Shown here piece after piece: positions 47,095 through 56,648 of a stretch of 64,000 nt of DNA; the first letter of the stretch is position 1, and each line of letters begins with the position of its first letter. The translations under genes and the position numbers were made by a program. Source of the stretch: CAWGJF01 sp963715745 (GTDB lineage Bacteria > Bacteroidota > Ignavibacteria > Ignavibacteriales > Ignavibacteriaceae); contig OY970271.1 in NCBI GenBank assembly GCA_963715745.1, forward strand, positions 558,001 to 622,000. The letters run 5' to 3'. The notes under the pieces were generated by a model that saw only the letters and a program-made list of their open reading frames with translations, was not told where the DNA came from and did no database searches.

Positions 47095-47968
47095 AAAATT
47101 CTTTCATTTTGTTGAATAGCAGCTTAAAATTATTCAATAAATTTTCATCAGAATCTAAGAGTACATTTATTAATTCTTCTCCACTGTAATAAAACGCAAC
47201 TCTGTCATAAGGAGCATATTTCCCATAATTATTTTTTTCAATTCCCATCTTACTTCTGATTTTATTTTCAACATATCTTGCCAACCCTTCTTTCCATTCT
47301 TCCCAAAGCATATATTCGAAATCAAATATGTTAAGACGTTCTTTAATTTTATTTCTGAAAGTTTTTGCGCCTTTAATATTTTTTCCTTTTAAAGCTTCTT
47401 TGAAATCCTCATAAAGATTGATAAATACGGAGTCATCGTAAGGGAATGTGTGCATTATTTCCCATGAATAATCTTTATTCTGCATAGCATTCTTATATAT
47501 TTCAAGGGATTCTTTAAGTTCCAACTCAACACTATTGAATTGACAGCAATGAATAAACTCATGAAATATTGTAGCAAATCCGGCTTTTGATTTAAAAGTT
47601 TTCATTGAGATAACACAAACCGGTATATTGTCATAAACTGATAGTGGAAATGAAGCTTCAAATCCATCAGGCATGGGAAAAGGCTGCTCAGTCTTTTTAA
47701 CAAATTTATAGCTGTTTAATACTTTGTAGAAATCAAAAATCAGGAGACTGTCTTTATCGATAATTGCAACCGGGTGGAGCACCTCCAGGCATGGATGAAT
47801 ATTTTTTATTTCTTTTTGAATATTTACAAGCTGACTTAACGAGGAATCAATTCTTTGCATTAAATGATTATCTAATCCCGTTTGTGCATATTGATTTTGT
47901 GATAAATAAAATAAAAACAGCAGTAAGGGTAAGATTATTTTTAAAATTCTTCTCATAAATATATCCAA
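47093..47968 (-). CDS. Exported putative zinc metallopeptidase
   Basis: 291 residues with a signal peptide (hydrophobic to about residue 22). The motif FHEFIHCCQF (HEFIH, near residue 135) is a gluzincin-type zinc site; a Glu-rich helix with WEEWKEGLARYVE near residue 235 could give the third ligand. No wider family was recognised. Either Met1 (47968) or Met5 (47956) could be the start; the latter has a weak GGAT upstream. Stop abuts the shared terminator. Confidence 0.65.
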   Translation of the reverse strand: MDIFMRRILKIILPLLLFLFYLSQNQYAQTGLDNHLMQRIDSSLSQLVNIQKEIKNIHPCLEVLHPVAIIDKDSLLIFDFYKVLNSYKFVKKTEQPFPMPDGFEASFPLSVYDNIPVCVISMKTFKSKAGFATIFHEFIHCCQFNSVELELKESLEIYKNAMQNKDYSWEIMHTFPYDDSVFINLYEDFKEALKGKNIKGAKTFRNKIKERLNIFDFEYMLWEEWKEGLARYVENKIRSKMGIEKNNYGKYAPYDRVAFYYSGEELINVLLDSDENLLNNFKLLFNKMKEF

Positions 47969-48142
47969 TATTTCTATCTATTAAGTTTGTAATATTAATT
48001 CATTTAACTATAACAAAATGAAATATTTTATGAATGGTAAAATAGATAAATTAAATCCGGCTTATTTTCAAAGCAGATATTATTTCTGTCTTAATTATAA
48101 TTAAATGAATAAAATACTATTTTATTTCAGAGGATTAATTCT

Positions 48143-48838
48143 ATGTCTGAACAATTTAAAATAAGGAGCGAAAGTCCGTCACGGCTTGAAAATTTCAGTG
48201 ATGCTGTTTTTGCATTTTCAATTACTTTATTAATGATATCGCTGGAAGTACCGAAAACTTTTACAAGAATTTTAGAACTTACGGACGAGTTGATAGCATT
48301 TGCAATTACAATTATTCCTTTATTAATTATCTGGCAGCAGCACAGGCTGTTCTTCAGGCGTTTCGGTCTGGATGACGGAACAATTCTTAAATGGAATACC
48401 ATGTTGCTTTTCATTGTACTGATTTTCATTTTTCCGCTTAAATTTCTGTCTCTATTCCTCATTCGTTTCTTGAGTTATTTATTTTTAAGAACAGAAAATG
48501 TATTTGAAACCATGATTGAAGGGACACAGGTTCCCTGGTTAATGGTCTATTACGGAATTGGATTAATTGGGATACTGTTCGTTTTTTCACGTTTTTATAA
48601 CCATGCTTTAAGAAGTGAAGACAATTTGAAATTAAGCACTTATGAAATAAATCTTACAAAATATTACAGACGTATATTTATACACTTGTGTTTCATTCCT
48701 GCTATATCAATTGTGTTTGTTCTTGTATTTATGAATGTGGATGTAACACTTGCAAGTATTTTTTCAGGATTGCTTTATTCTTTAACCGGAGTTGTATTCG
48801 GAATAAATAAGAGATGGCTGAAAAAACAATTTACTTAG
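48143..48838 (+). CDS. TMEM175/DUF1211 family membrane protein
   Basis: 231 residues with about six transmembrane helices. The first has NFSDAVFAFSITLLMISLEV, containing the FSD signature of TMEM175-type potassium channels (residues 18-20), which in bacteria form tetramers of this single repeat. Likely an inner-membrane K+ leak channel. AGAGG ribosome-binding site. Divergent from the exported putative metallopeptidase gene (47093-47968) and convergent with the radical SAM gene. Confidence 0.85.
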   Translation: MSEQFKIRSESPSRLENFSDAVFAFSITLLMISLEVPKTFTRILELTDELIAFAITIIPLLIIWQQHRLFFRRFGLDDGTILKWNTMLLFIVLIFIFPLKFLSLFLIRFLSYLFLRTENVFETMIEGTQVPWLMVYYGIGLIGILFVFSRFYNHALRSEDNLKLSTYEINLTKYYRRIFIHLCFIPAISIVFVLVFMNVDVTLASIFSGLLYSLTGVVFGINKRWLKKQFT

Positions 48839-48886
48839 TCTTTTGTTAATGAACGTTTACTCCTATCATTAATTTAATTTGAAATA

Positions 48887-50365
48887 TTAGATTTTTGCAG
48901 CAATTCTTCTGAAATGATAACCATATACTGCCATTGTCATTGCCAGTGGAAATTTTTTGGGATGCCGGAAAATACTTAGAGCAAATAGTTTCCAGAAATA
49001 TTTCTTTCCTTTTTCGAGAGTACCTAAGAGCCAGAGAAGCATTATAAATGCCCTGACTTCTTTTAACTTAATTTTGTTCTTATTCCATTTCGGCACCTTA
49101 TAATTATTCAGGAATTGCTTAACCCGCAAATAGTATTCTTTTTGTGAATAGATTGTTTTTATTATTTTCGAATAGCCTGCTATCAGTTCTTTATAATTCA
49201 TTTTCGGAATAAAATTCATGGTACCATCCATATTATTCCCGGCAAACACATCCAGCATTCTTTTTTCTGATTGCATTCGCTTAAAAAGTTTTGTTCCGGT
49301 AGGAGCGTTTAATAATCCAACCATCGCAGAAACAATACCGCTTTTTTGAATAAAATTAATTTGGTCCTGGAATACTGAAGTTGTATCATTATCGAATCCA
49401 ACAATAAATCCACCCGAAACCATGAATCCATGCTGTTGCAGAATTTTAACTGAATTTACAAGATTGTGATTTAAGTTTTGGGATTTACCACACTCTTTCA
49501 GACTTTCAGCGCTAGGTGTTTCAATCCCGATAAATATACTGTTGAACCCGGCTTGTATCATCATCTCCATTAGTTTTTCATCATCGGCAAGATTGATTGT
49601 AACTTCGGTAATAAAGTTGAAAGGATATCTTTTTTGTTTTGACCATTCAATCAACCGGGGAAGAATTTCATCTTTCAGCTTTCTTTTGTTGCCTATAAAA
49701 TTATCATCAACAACGGAAATAGGTCCTTTCCACCCAAGTTCATAAAGCCTTTCAAGTTCTGCAATAAATTGAGAAGCAGATTTTGTCCTCGGTATTCTTC
49801 CATTCAACATTGTTATACTGCAAAACTCACAATCGTACGGACAACCTCGTGAATATTGAATTGACATGCCCGCATATTTTGTTGCTTCAAGCAGCTCCCA
49901 CATCGGAACTGGTGAAGATGTAATTTCAGGAAATTTATCTGAAGTATAAACCGGTTTTGGATTTCCGTTTTTCAAATCTTTAAGAAAAAGAGGGAGAGTA
50001 CTTTCGGCTTCGTTTAAAACAAAATGATCTACACCAAGAAAATCTTTATGCTGAGTTGTTGCAAGTGGACCCCCAACAACTATTTTAATACTGAGCTTAT
50101 TACATCTCCTGATTACTTCTTTAAACGAATTTATCTGGATATTCATTCCACTTAAAAAAACATAATCCGCCCAGAGTATTTGATTGTCTTCCAATTTGGA
50201 AACATTCATATCAATAAGCTTTTTCTCCCATTCTTTCGGGAGCATTGCAGCAACAGTAATTAAACCAAGCGGGGGTTCAGGAGCTTTCTTTGCAACAAAC
50301 TTCAACGCATCTTTAAAGCTCCAGAAAGAAGATGGAGTTTCAGGATAAACAAATAAAATTTTCAA
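48887..50365 (-). CDS. B12-binding-domain radical SAM protein, copy 1
   Basis: About 492 residues. N-terminal cobalamin-binding-like Rossmann domain (KILFVYPETPSS to IVVGGPLA), radical SAM cluster CPYDCEFC (C175, C179, C182) and a helical DUF4070-type C-terminus. The DxHxxG cobalamin-ligand motif is not seen. The frame opens at 50398, but AAAAGGGG lies just ahead of a TTG at 50365, where homologues start, so I chose it. It is a close paralogue of the gene at 59632. Reaction unknown; methyl transfer is possible. Confidence 0.85.
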   Translation of the reverse strand: MKILFVYPETPSSFWSFKDALKFVAKKAPEPPLGLITVAAMLPKEWEKKLIDMNVSKLEDNQILWADYVFLSGMNIQINSFKEVIRRCNKLSIKIVVGGPLATTQHKDFLGVDHFVLNEAESTLPLFLKDLKNGNPKPVYTSDKFPEITSSPVPMWELLEATKYAGMSIQYSRGCPYDCEFCSITMLNGRIPRTKSASQFIAELERLYELGWKGPISVVDDNFIGNKRKLKDEILPRLIEWSKQKRYPFNFITEVTINLADDEKLMEMMIQAGFNSIFIGIETPSAESLKECGKSQNLNHNLVNSVKILQQHGFMVSGGFIVGFDNDTTSVFQDQINFIQKSGIVSAMVGLLNAPTGTKLFKRMQSEKRMLDVFAGNNMDGTMNFIPKMNYKELIAGYSKIIKTIYSQKEYYLRVKQFLNNYKVPKWNKNKIKLKEVRAFIMLLWLLGTLEKGKKYFWKLFALSIFRHPKKFPLAMTMAVYGYHFRRIAAKI

Positions 50366-50521
50366 TCGGGTTCCCCTTTTAATTTTTATTAACAACACTA
50401 TTATGCAAAAAATTATTTAATAGTACTGTAAAATAATTGTAAAAGATAAAAGCAAAGGTTTGAACTTCTATGATGAATAAAGGATATTTAGCATCGGATT
50501 TATTAACAAAAAGCTATTGAT

Positions 50522-51508
50522 ATGAAAGGGAAACATTCTCTCTTTTACCACGTGCTGATTTTTATTATTGCACAGATTGTGTGGCCGTCTTTGTTGGGAA
50601 TCTGGATTTACTGGTATGTTTCAAACTACATAGTTTTTGAAAAGGTTGGTGACCAGGTATCCCCGCAGCTAATATACGATGCACAGAATGCCGTGCCTTT
50701 CATCCTTGGATTAATTTTATTGATTGGTCTTTCAGTTATCACCGCATTGATATTCAGGAATTTAAATGTGCAGCTTAAGATGACAAAACTGTATGATAAT
50801 TTTATTAGCAACGTAACTCACGAACTTAAATCACCACTCGCATCAATTCAACTGCATCTTGAAACTTTAAAAAAGAGAGATGTTCCTGCTGTAAAGCAAA
50901 AAGAGTTTATTGATATGATGAGAAAAGATGCCAACCGCTTGCAGAGACTGATTAACTCCATACTCGAAATTTCTGCTCATGAAAAGAAAAAATTAATTTT
51001 CAATTATAATGTTTTAAGAGCTGACCTAATTGTTAAAAAACTTTTTGAAGAATCTTTTGAAAAATTTCGTGTTGAAAAAGAAAATTACAAAATAGTTGGG
51101 GTAGCGCCTTGTGAAATAGTTGCCGGTAAAGAGGCGCTAAAAATAGTTTTTGATAATTTGACGGATAATGCTGTTAAATATTCAACTGAAACTGTTAAGA
51201 TTAATGTGAATATTAGTTGTAACTCCAATAAGTTTATAATTGATTTTACCGATAATGGTATAGGTATACCCGCTGAAGAAAAGAAAAAAATATTTAAAAA
51301 ATTTTACAGGATATATGATAAAGAAATACCTAACGTTAAAGGGACCGGGCTGGGGCTTTATTGGGTAAATGAAATAATTAATTCACATGGCGGTACAATT
51401 TCTATTTCTGATAATAAAAATGGAAAAGGGACAACCTTCAGAATTGAACTCCCTGTTTATGGCGAATCAAAAAAACGATTTTTGAAAAAACTTTTACAAA
51501 GATCTTAG
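50522..51508 (+). CDS. Sensor histidine kinase
   Basis: 328 residues. Two transmembrane helices (about 10-32 and 59-79) enclose a very short periplasmic loop, so it probably senses a membrane or intracellular cue. HisKA domain with THELKSPLAS (H100), N box DNLTDNAVKY (N216), DNGIGIP and GTGLGLYW complete the kinase. No HAMP domain. Followed after 8 bp by its OmpR-type response regulator. Confidence 0.92.
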   Translation: MKGKHSLFYHVLIFIIAQIVWPSLLGIWIYWYVSNYIVFEKVGDQVSPQLIYDAQNAVPFILGLILLIGLSVITALIFRNLNVQLKMTKLYDNFISNVTHELKSPLASIQLHLETLKKRDVPAVKQKEFIDMMRKDANRLQRLINSILEISAHEKKKLIFNYNVLRADLIVKKLFEESFEKFRVEKENYKIVGVAPCEIVAGKEALKIVFDNLTDNAVKYSTETVKINVNISCNSNKFIIDFTDNGIGIPAEEKKKIFKKFYRIYDKEIPNVKGTGLGLYWVNEIINSHGGTISISDNKNGKGTTFRIELPVYGESKKRFLKKLLQRS

Positions 51509-51516
51509 AGTAAGTA

Positions 51517-52230
51517 ATGGAAAATATTTATAAAAACAGCAGAATATTATTAGTTGAAGATGAGGAATCTCTCGCCGCAGGGCTAGAATATAACCTGAAA
51601 GAAGAAAGTTATATTGTTAAGTGGGCAAAAAACGGGAGAGAGGCAATCGATTTTTTTGAAAAAGAAAAGTTTGACTTGATCCTTCTTGATATAATGCTTC
51701 CTTACATGAATGGGTTTGAAATCGCCGAAAAAATTCGTGAGTCAGATCCACAGATGCCAATCCTTATGCTAACTGCAAAAACTGAATCTAAAGACAGGGT
51801 TAAAGGTCTTGAAGTTGGCGCAGACGATTATATGACAAAACCATTTCATCTTCAGGAACTTCTGCTTCGTATTGAAGGGATGCTTAAAAGAAAAAGCTGG
51901 TATAAAAATACAAATGATATACAACCTGTTTACAAATTTGGAAATAATGATATTAATTTTGAAAATCTTATCTGCAGGCATCAAAAAAATGAATTTAGAA
52001 TTACTCCGCACGAAGCAATGGTCTTAAAGTATCTTATTGAAAAAAAAGAAAAAATAGTAACAAGAAAAGAGCTGCTTGAAAATGTATGGAATCTCAACCC
52101 GGAAATTGAAACCCGCACAGTAGATATTTTTATTGCAAGACTGCGAAAATATTTTGAGGATAATCCGGCCGAACCGGTTTACTTTAAAAGTATTCGGGGT
52201 GCCGGATATATGTTCTCTGAAAATGTATAA
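51517..52230 (+). CDS. OmpR-family response regulator
   Basis: 237 residues. Receiver with VEDEES, phosphoacceptor D58, switch T86 and K108 all present, then a winged-helix DNA-binding domain ending in TVDIFIARLRKYFEDNP and SIRGAGYMF. Pairs with the histidine kinase 8 bp upstream. Its receiver is complete, unlike the two NarL-type regulators further on. Targets unknown. Convergent with rhlE, with a 12-bp gap. Confidence 0.93.
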   Translation: MENIYKNSRILLVEDEESLAAGLEYNLKEESYIVKWAKNGREAIDFFEKEKFDLILLDIMLPYMNGFEIAEKIRESDPQMPILMLTAKTESKDRVKGLEVGADDYMTKPFHLQELLLRIEGMLKRKSWYKNTNDIQPVYKFGNNDINFENLICRHQKNEFRITPHEAMVLKYLIEKKEKIVTRKELLENVWNLNPEIETRTVDIFIARLRKYFEDNPAEPVYFKSIRGAGYMFSENV

Positions 52231-52242
52231 TGATTGTTCAAA

Positions 52243-53508
52243 CTAAATTTTTACCTTAGGTCTTCTGAATTTTCTTTGTGGATGTTTTTTTGATTTTTCC
52301 TGAAATCTGAAAGATCCTGATTTTTTTCTTCCCGTATGCTTTTTGAAAGTTAAATGTTGGGTGTTATCATTCTTTAAGTGGTAAGGATGATTTTCAATTA
52401 CAGGTATAGGTATTTGTATTAGCTTGTTAATTGATTTGAGATAATATTTTTCCTGTGCATCACAAAAAGAAAGTGCGATTCCATCTAAACCTGCTCTTCC
52501 TGTTCTTCCAATCCTGTGAATATAATCTTCAGCGTATTCAGGAATGTCAAAATTAATTACGTGAGATAATTTCTGTATGTCAATTCCCCGTGCAGCTATA
52601 TCAGTTGCAACAAGAACCTTTGTTCGTTTTGATTTAAAATTATTCAATGCAAGTTGTCTTTTTTGCTGTGACTTATTGCCATGAATGGAATCTGCCTGAA
52701 TGTTTGCATTATTCAGAATTTTAGTTAGTTGATCTGCACCATGTTTGGTACGGCTGAACACAAGAGCAGACTCAATGTTTTCATTTTTAAGCAGATGTAT
52801 CAACAGATTTTTCTTATCGGCTTTAGAAACAAAATAAACTGCCTGTTTAATTGATTCAACAGTTTTTATTTCGGGTGAAACTTCAATCTTTACCGGATCA
52901 GTTAAAATACTATTTGCAAGTTTTATAATTTCTGGCGGCATAGTTGCTGAAAAAAACAGCGACTGTCTTTTTTCCGGAAGTTTATCAATGATTTTCTTAA
53001 TATCATTAATAAAGCCCATATCAAGCATCCTGTCTGCTTCATCCAGCACAAATAATTTTATATCATTCAGATTAATAAATTTTTGATTCATCAGGTCAAG
53101 TAATCTTCCCGGAGTTGCAACAAGTATATCAACTCCACGCCTTAGTTTATCTGTTTGTGTTCTCTGTGATACTCCTCCAAACACTACTGTATTTTTCAGA
53201 TTTGTATATTTTCCATAATCATTAAAACTATCACTAATCTGCACAGCAAGTTCTCTTGTAGGAGTGACAATTAAAGACCTGATTTTTCTTTTTGATTTTT
53301 GCGAAACATTTTCGTCATTTAATATTTGTAGAATTGGAATAGCAAATGCAGCAGTTTTACCTGTTCCTGTCTGAGCACATCCCAGGACATCCTTTCTTTC
53401 AAGAATTACAGGTATTGCAAGTTCCTGTATTTGTGTAGCAATTTCATAACCTTTAGTACTTAAAGCTTTTTGTAACGGTTTAATAAGATTTAATTTTTCG
53501 AACGACAT
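52243..53508 (-). CDS. rhlE: DEAD-box RNA helicase, RhlE type
   Basis: 421 residues. ATP-dependent RNA unwinding for ribosome assembly or mRNA decay. Motifs: Q-motif region TQIQ, AQTGTGKT (45-52), PTRELA, DEADRMLDMGF, SAT, and HRIGRTGRAG. A basic C-terminal tail (GRKKSGSFRFQEK to the end) probably binds RNA. AGGAA Shine-Dalgarno before the ATG. Divergent from the sigma factor gene. Confidence 0.92.
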   Translation of the reverse strand: MSFEKLNLIKPLQKALSTKGYEIATQIQELAIPVILERKDVLGCAQTGTGKTAAFAIPILQILNDENVSQKSKRKIRSLIVTPTRELAVQISDSFNDYGKYTNLKNTVVFGGVSQRTQTDKLRRGVDILVATPGRLLDLMNQKFINLNDIKLFVLDEADRMLDMGFINDIKKIIDKLPEKRQSLFFSATMPPEIIKLANSILTDPVKIEVSPEIKTVESIKQAVYFVSKADKKNLLIHLLKNENIESALVFSRTKHGADQLTKILNNANIQADSIHGNKSQQKRQLALNNFKSKRTKVLVATDIAARGIDIQKLSHVINFDIPEYAEDYIHRIGRTGRAGLDGIALSFCDAQEKYYLKSINKLIQIPIPVIENHPYHLKNDNTQHLTFKKHTGRKKSGSFRFQEKSKKHPQRKFRRPKVKI

Positions 53509-53875
53509 ATAATTTCCTGATTAATTGTCCGGCTAAACTTCTCCCGCAGAAACACGCAATTGTTATAATCCGGTAGTTTATTGAATTTAAGATTTGTAAA
53601 AAGTGCAATCAGAGATGAGTGAATGAAGGCATATTTTAAAAATCACTGTGTTAAGTTACATTTAATATTTCATTTCTCAAACTAACAATCTTTATAAATA
53701 GACTTAAAAAGAATGAATAGATGAAAAATTTATACATTTTATTCTTATTTCTTTGAAAGATAAAATGGGTATATTAGCGCCACTAAAATTATTCATTCCA
53801 AACTTTTCACCGGCTTTATAGTTCCCCCGGACTGATAGGTAAGTTTTTTAGATTTAAGAAAGCAGAGCAACCAGG
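53509..53875. promoter_or_regulatory. Divergent intergenic region, rhlE and rpoD promoters
   Basis: 367 bp of AT-rich DNA between rhlE and the sigma factor gene. No ORF, RNA gene or stable hairpin was recognised. It must hold the promoters for both flanking genes. Confidence 0.5.
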
Positions 53876-54736
53876 TTGAAAATAACAAAGCAATTTACAA
53901 GTCGGGAAAACGCTTCTCTGGATCAGTATTTTCTTGAAATAGGAAAGTATGATCTTTTAACTCCTGAAGAAGAAATTGAATTAGCAATTAAGATAAAAAA
54001 CGGCGATATGACAGCCCAGGATAAACTTGTTAAAGCCAATTTAAGATTTGTAGTTTCAGTTGCTAAGATGTATCAGCACCAGGGGCTTTCATTAGGCGAT
54101 TTGATTAATGAAGGTAACATCGGTCTGGTAAAAGCAGCTAAGCGTTTTGATGAAACAAGAGGATTTAAATTTATTTCTTATGCGGTCTGGTGGATAAGAC
54201 AGGGAATAATGTCCGCGATTGCTGATCAGTCAAGAGTTGTCCGTTTGCCTCTTAACAGGGTTGGAGATTTAACAAGGCTTGGGAAAGCATACAGGGAGTT
54301 GGAACAGGAGTACGAGCGAAAACCCACAACTGAAGAGCTGGGAAAATTTCTGGATATTACCTCTGAAGAAGCAGCTTATATTCTTCAGATTGCCGGAAGG
54401 CAATTATCTGTTGATGCACCTGTGAATAACAGCGATGATAATAAATCAACTTTGATGGACATACTTCCGAACGAAGGACAGGTTATGCCGGATGATGCAC
54501 TTATGAAGGATTCCTTAAAAAATGAAATTACTGAAATTCTTTCAATTCTAGATAAAAGAGAAGCTGAAATAATAAGACTATCATTTGGAATAGGAAGTAA
54601 CCAGAAAGCAACACTGGAGGAAATTGGCGACAGGTTTAATCTTACAAGAGAACGAATCAGACAGATAAAAGAAAAAGCTTTAAGAAAGCTCCGCAATTCA
54701 AAAAAGAATGGAAGGCTTAAGCACTACCTCGGATAA
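53876..54736 (+). CDS. rpoD: RNA polymerase sigma-70 factor, RpoD/SigA family
   Basis: 286 residues, lacking region 1.1, as in the primary sigma factors of Bacteroidota. Region 1.2 starts at SLDQYFLEIGK; region 2 includes NLRFVVSVAK, GLSLGDLINEGN and FKFISYAVWWIRQ; region 4.2 has TLEEIGDRFNLTRERIRQI. The only possible start is TTG 53876: an in-frame stop lies at 53855-53857 and no ATG intervenes. Probably the housekeeping sigma factor or a close paralogue. Confidence 0.9.
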   Translation: MKITKQFTSRENASLDQYFLEIGKYDLLTPEEEIELAIKIKNGDMTAQDKLVKANLRFVVSVAKMYQHQGLSLGDLINEGNIGLVKAAKRFDETRGFKFISYAVWWIRQGIMSAIADQSRVVRLPLNRVGDLTRLGKAYRELEQEYERKPTTEELGKFLDITSEEAAYILQIAGRQLSVDAPVNNSDDNKSTLMDILPNEGQVMPDDALMKDSLKNEITEILSILDKREAEIIRLSFGIGSNQKATLEEIGDRFNLTRERIRQIKEKALRKLRNSKKNGRLKHYLG

Positions 54737-54880
54737 TTTTTTCTTATCTAAAATCATTCACAATTTTTTGAAATTACAAATTAAAGACACTTACTCCTTT
54801 ACCAGATTATTTATATTTTCATAACAGATGCATATATTGCAGGTGATAATTATGAAATTGATATTTAAGGAGGTGTGAAA

Positions 54881-55252
54881 TTGAAGACAAAATCTTACTC
54901 AAAAGAAATTAATATTCCCGATATAAAAGAATTTACAGTTGCTTATCCGCAATTTGCCGGACTGGCAAAGGGGGAAGGAAAATTTCTTTTTGATATTGTT
55001 ATGAAACCGGAAACTTTTATACAAGCAATGGTTTTAACTGAATATGGAATGCCTGCCGTAACAAGTGTTGCCGAGTTGTGCTATAATGAGGCTAAAAAAC
55101 GGAGAGGATTTAAATTTACCGGCAGGATGAAACAATTTATCGGTGCAATGATTGCATCTTTAATGTCAGCAAACGGATATTTAAAGACCGGAAGAAAAAA
55201 ATCAATAATTCATCGTGCTTACACCCGCGGTGAATTTTATACTAAAAAGTAA
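54881..55252 (+). CDS. Small basic protein of unknown function
   Basis: About 123 residues, rich in Lys/Arg, soluble and probably helical in the centre. The frame opens at GTG 54875, but the strong Shine-Dalgarno AAGGAGG (54867-54873) is ideally placed (7 bp) for TTG 54881, so I chose that. Distinct features: YPQFAGLAKGEG, RRGFKFTGRMKQFIGAMIASLM and a basic C-terminus. No family was recognised. Lies between rpoD and the first NarL-type regulator. Confidence 0.65.
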   Translation: MKTKSYSKEINIPDIKEFTVAYPQFAGLAKGEGKFLFDIVMKPETFIQAMVLTEYGMPAVTSVAELCYNEAKKRRGFKFTGRMKQFIGAMIASLMSANGYLKTGRKKSIIHRAYTRGEFYTKK

Positions 55253-55454
55253 TTGATTTTCAATAATAATGTTGAGGTATTTAAGCAATTGATGAATGAG
55301 ATTTTGAATTATTATTCAAGACTAAAGCTTTATGCGATGCTGAAAAGAATGAACAAACTTTTAAAGCGGTTCTAAATTTGAAAAATATTTACAATTTCAA
55401 CATTATTTTTTACATTTACTATAATTTCACTACAAATAATTAATTCCCTCAAAA

Positions 55455-56147
55455 ATGAAAAAAATTCGATTATTGCTTATTGAAGATAATCGACTTCTGC
55501 GTGAAGGCATTACTGCTTTAATTAAAAAGCAATCTGACATGACAGTGATTTCGACTGTCGGCAATGGTGAAAACATTTTAGAGATAATTGGTAATCAAAA
55601 ACCAAATATTGTTCTCCTGGATTTAGGTTTAAGAAGTCAGAACAGTTTGTCAGTTGTAAAATTAGTTAAGAAGAATTTTTCAGGAACCAAAATAATAGTA
55701 ATGGATCTTATTCCTATGCAGGCAGACGTTTTTGAGTTTGTACATGCAGGGGTATCGGGTTTTTTACTAAAAGACGCGTCAGTTAAAGATTTTCTAAAGA
55801 CAATTCGATCAGTTGCCAAAGGTCTTAAGATTTTACCTCCTAATTTGACCGGATCACTTTTTTCCCAGATAGTTGAACATGCAATGAATAAATCAAAAAC
55901 TTCAGTTGTTATCAATTCTGTTCGCATGACAAAACGGGAGCGGCAGGTGATTGAACTGATTGCAGAAGGTTATACAAATAAAGAGATTGCTCAAAAACTC
56001 CATCTCTCCACTTATACAATAAAAAGTCATGTTCATAATATTCTTGAAAAACTTGCACTAACAACGCGGGTTCAGATCGCAAAGTATTTACATGACTCAG
56101 TAAAAGGGGAATCTGCTTCTGATAACATTTCCTTATTCGAAGATTAG
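55455..56147 (+). CDS. NarL/FixJ-type response regulator, orphan, copy 1
   Basis: 230 residues. Receiver domain with E10/D11, phosphoacceptor D56 and K106, then a LuxR helix-turn-helix (MTKRERQVIELIAEGYTNKE onward, about 157-215). At the conserved Thr/Ser switch position it has Asp84 (IVMDL), so phosphorylation signalling may be unusual. No histidine kinase is adjacent. Its close paralogue lies 0.5 kb downstream, separated by the Met-rich exported protein. Confidence 0.9.
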   Translation: MKKIRLLLIEDNRLLREGITALIKKQSDMTVISTVGNGENILEIIGNQKPNIVLLDLGLRSQNSLSVVKLVKKNFSGTKIIVMDLIPMQADVFEFVHAGVSGFLLKDASVKDFLKTIRSVAKGLKILPPNLTGSLFSQIVEHAMNKSKTSVVINSVRMTKRERQVIELIAEGYTNKEIAQKLHLSTYTIKSHVHNILEKLALTTRVQIAKYLHDSVKGESASDNISLFED

Positions 56148-56166
56148 TTTTACTCGCCCAAAAGAT

Positions 56167-56200
56167 TTAATCCCTTTTTCATCCTTAAGTCCTATTGATT
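56167..56200 (+). promoter_or_regulatory. Shared 34-bp promoter element, copy A
   Basis: TTAATCCCTTTTTCATCC, 9 variable bases, then ATTGATT. A TAACCTTTG sequence resembling the Bacteroidota -7 box follows about 21 bp after the TTG. It lies 52 bp ahead of the Met-rich exported protein gene. Related copies are at 57745-57770, 62183-62216 and 62438-62471. Confidence 0.65.
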
Positions 56201-56251
56201 TTATAGTCTGAATTATTGTAACCTTTGTTGAATATAAAAAGGAATAATTCT

Positions 56252-56617
56252 ATGAAGAATCTAATTCTGATATTGGTATTATTAATTTCATTTACATTAT
56301 CTGCACAGGATAAAGTTGAGCTAAGCAAAACGGACACTAATGATCAAGCCAATGAATGGATGACCAAAATATCATCAGATTCTGAAATGCGCAGTAAAAT
56401 GATGGATATGATGATCGCAAAAACAGAGGGTAACGAAGAAGAAATGATAAAGCTTATAAACCCTATGCTGACCAATCCAGGAATGCATAAAATGATATTT
56501 GAAATTAACTCTGCGAAAACGCAAAATGGAAATATTTCTATGGAACCTCGCGGAATGATGAACGATAGCATTAAGATGGGCAAAGTTTATACAATTAATC
56601 CAATACCCAAAAAATAA
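56252..56617 (+). CDS. Met-rich exported small protein
   Basis: About 121 residues with signal peptide MKNLILILVLLISFTLSAQ. The mature part is Met-rich (for instance MRSKMMDMMIAKTEG and MHKMIF) and highly helical. Methionine clusters suggest metal (copper) or oxidant interaction, but this is inference. The frame extends upstream to a TTG at 56225, but ATG 56252 has AAGGA eight bases upstream and opens the signal peptide, so I chose it. Located between the two NarL-type regulators and preceded by shared promoter element A. Confidence 0.65.
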   Translation: MKNLILILVLLISFTLSAQDKVELSKTDTNDQANEWMTKISSDSEMRSKMMDMMIAKTEGNEEEMIKLINPMLTNPGMHKMIFEINSAKTQNGNISMEPRGMMNDSIKMGKVYTINPIPKK

Positions 56618-56648
56618 AAATAAGGAATAGTCTTTCAAGGTATATCAA

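Noticed and set aside
50522..52230. Histidine kinase as partner of the NarL-type regulators
   Set aside because: It has its own OmpR-type regulator 8 bp downstream with a complete receiver; a link to the NarL pair cannot be shown.
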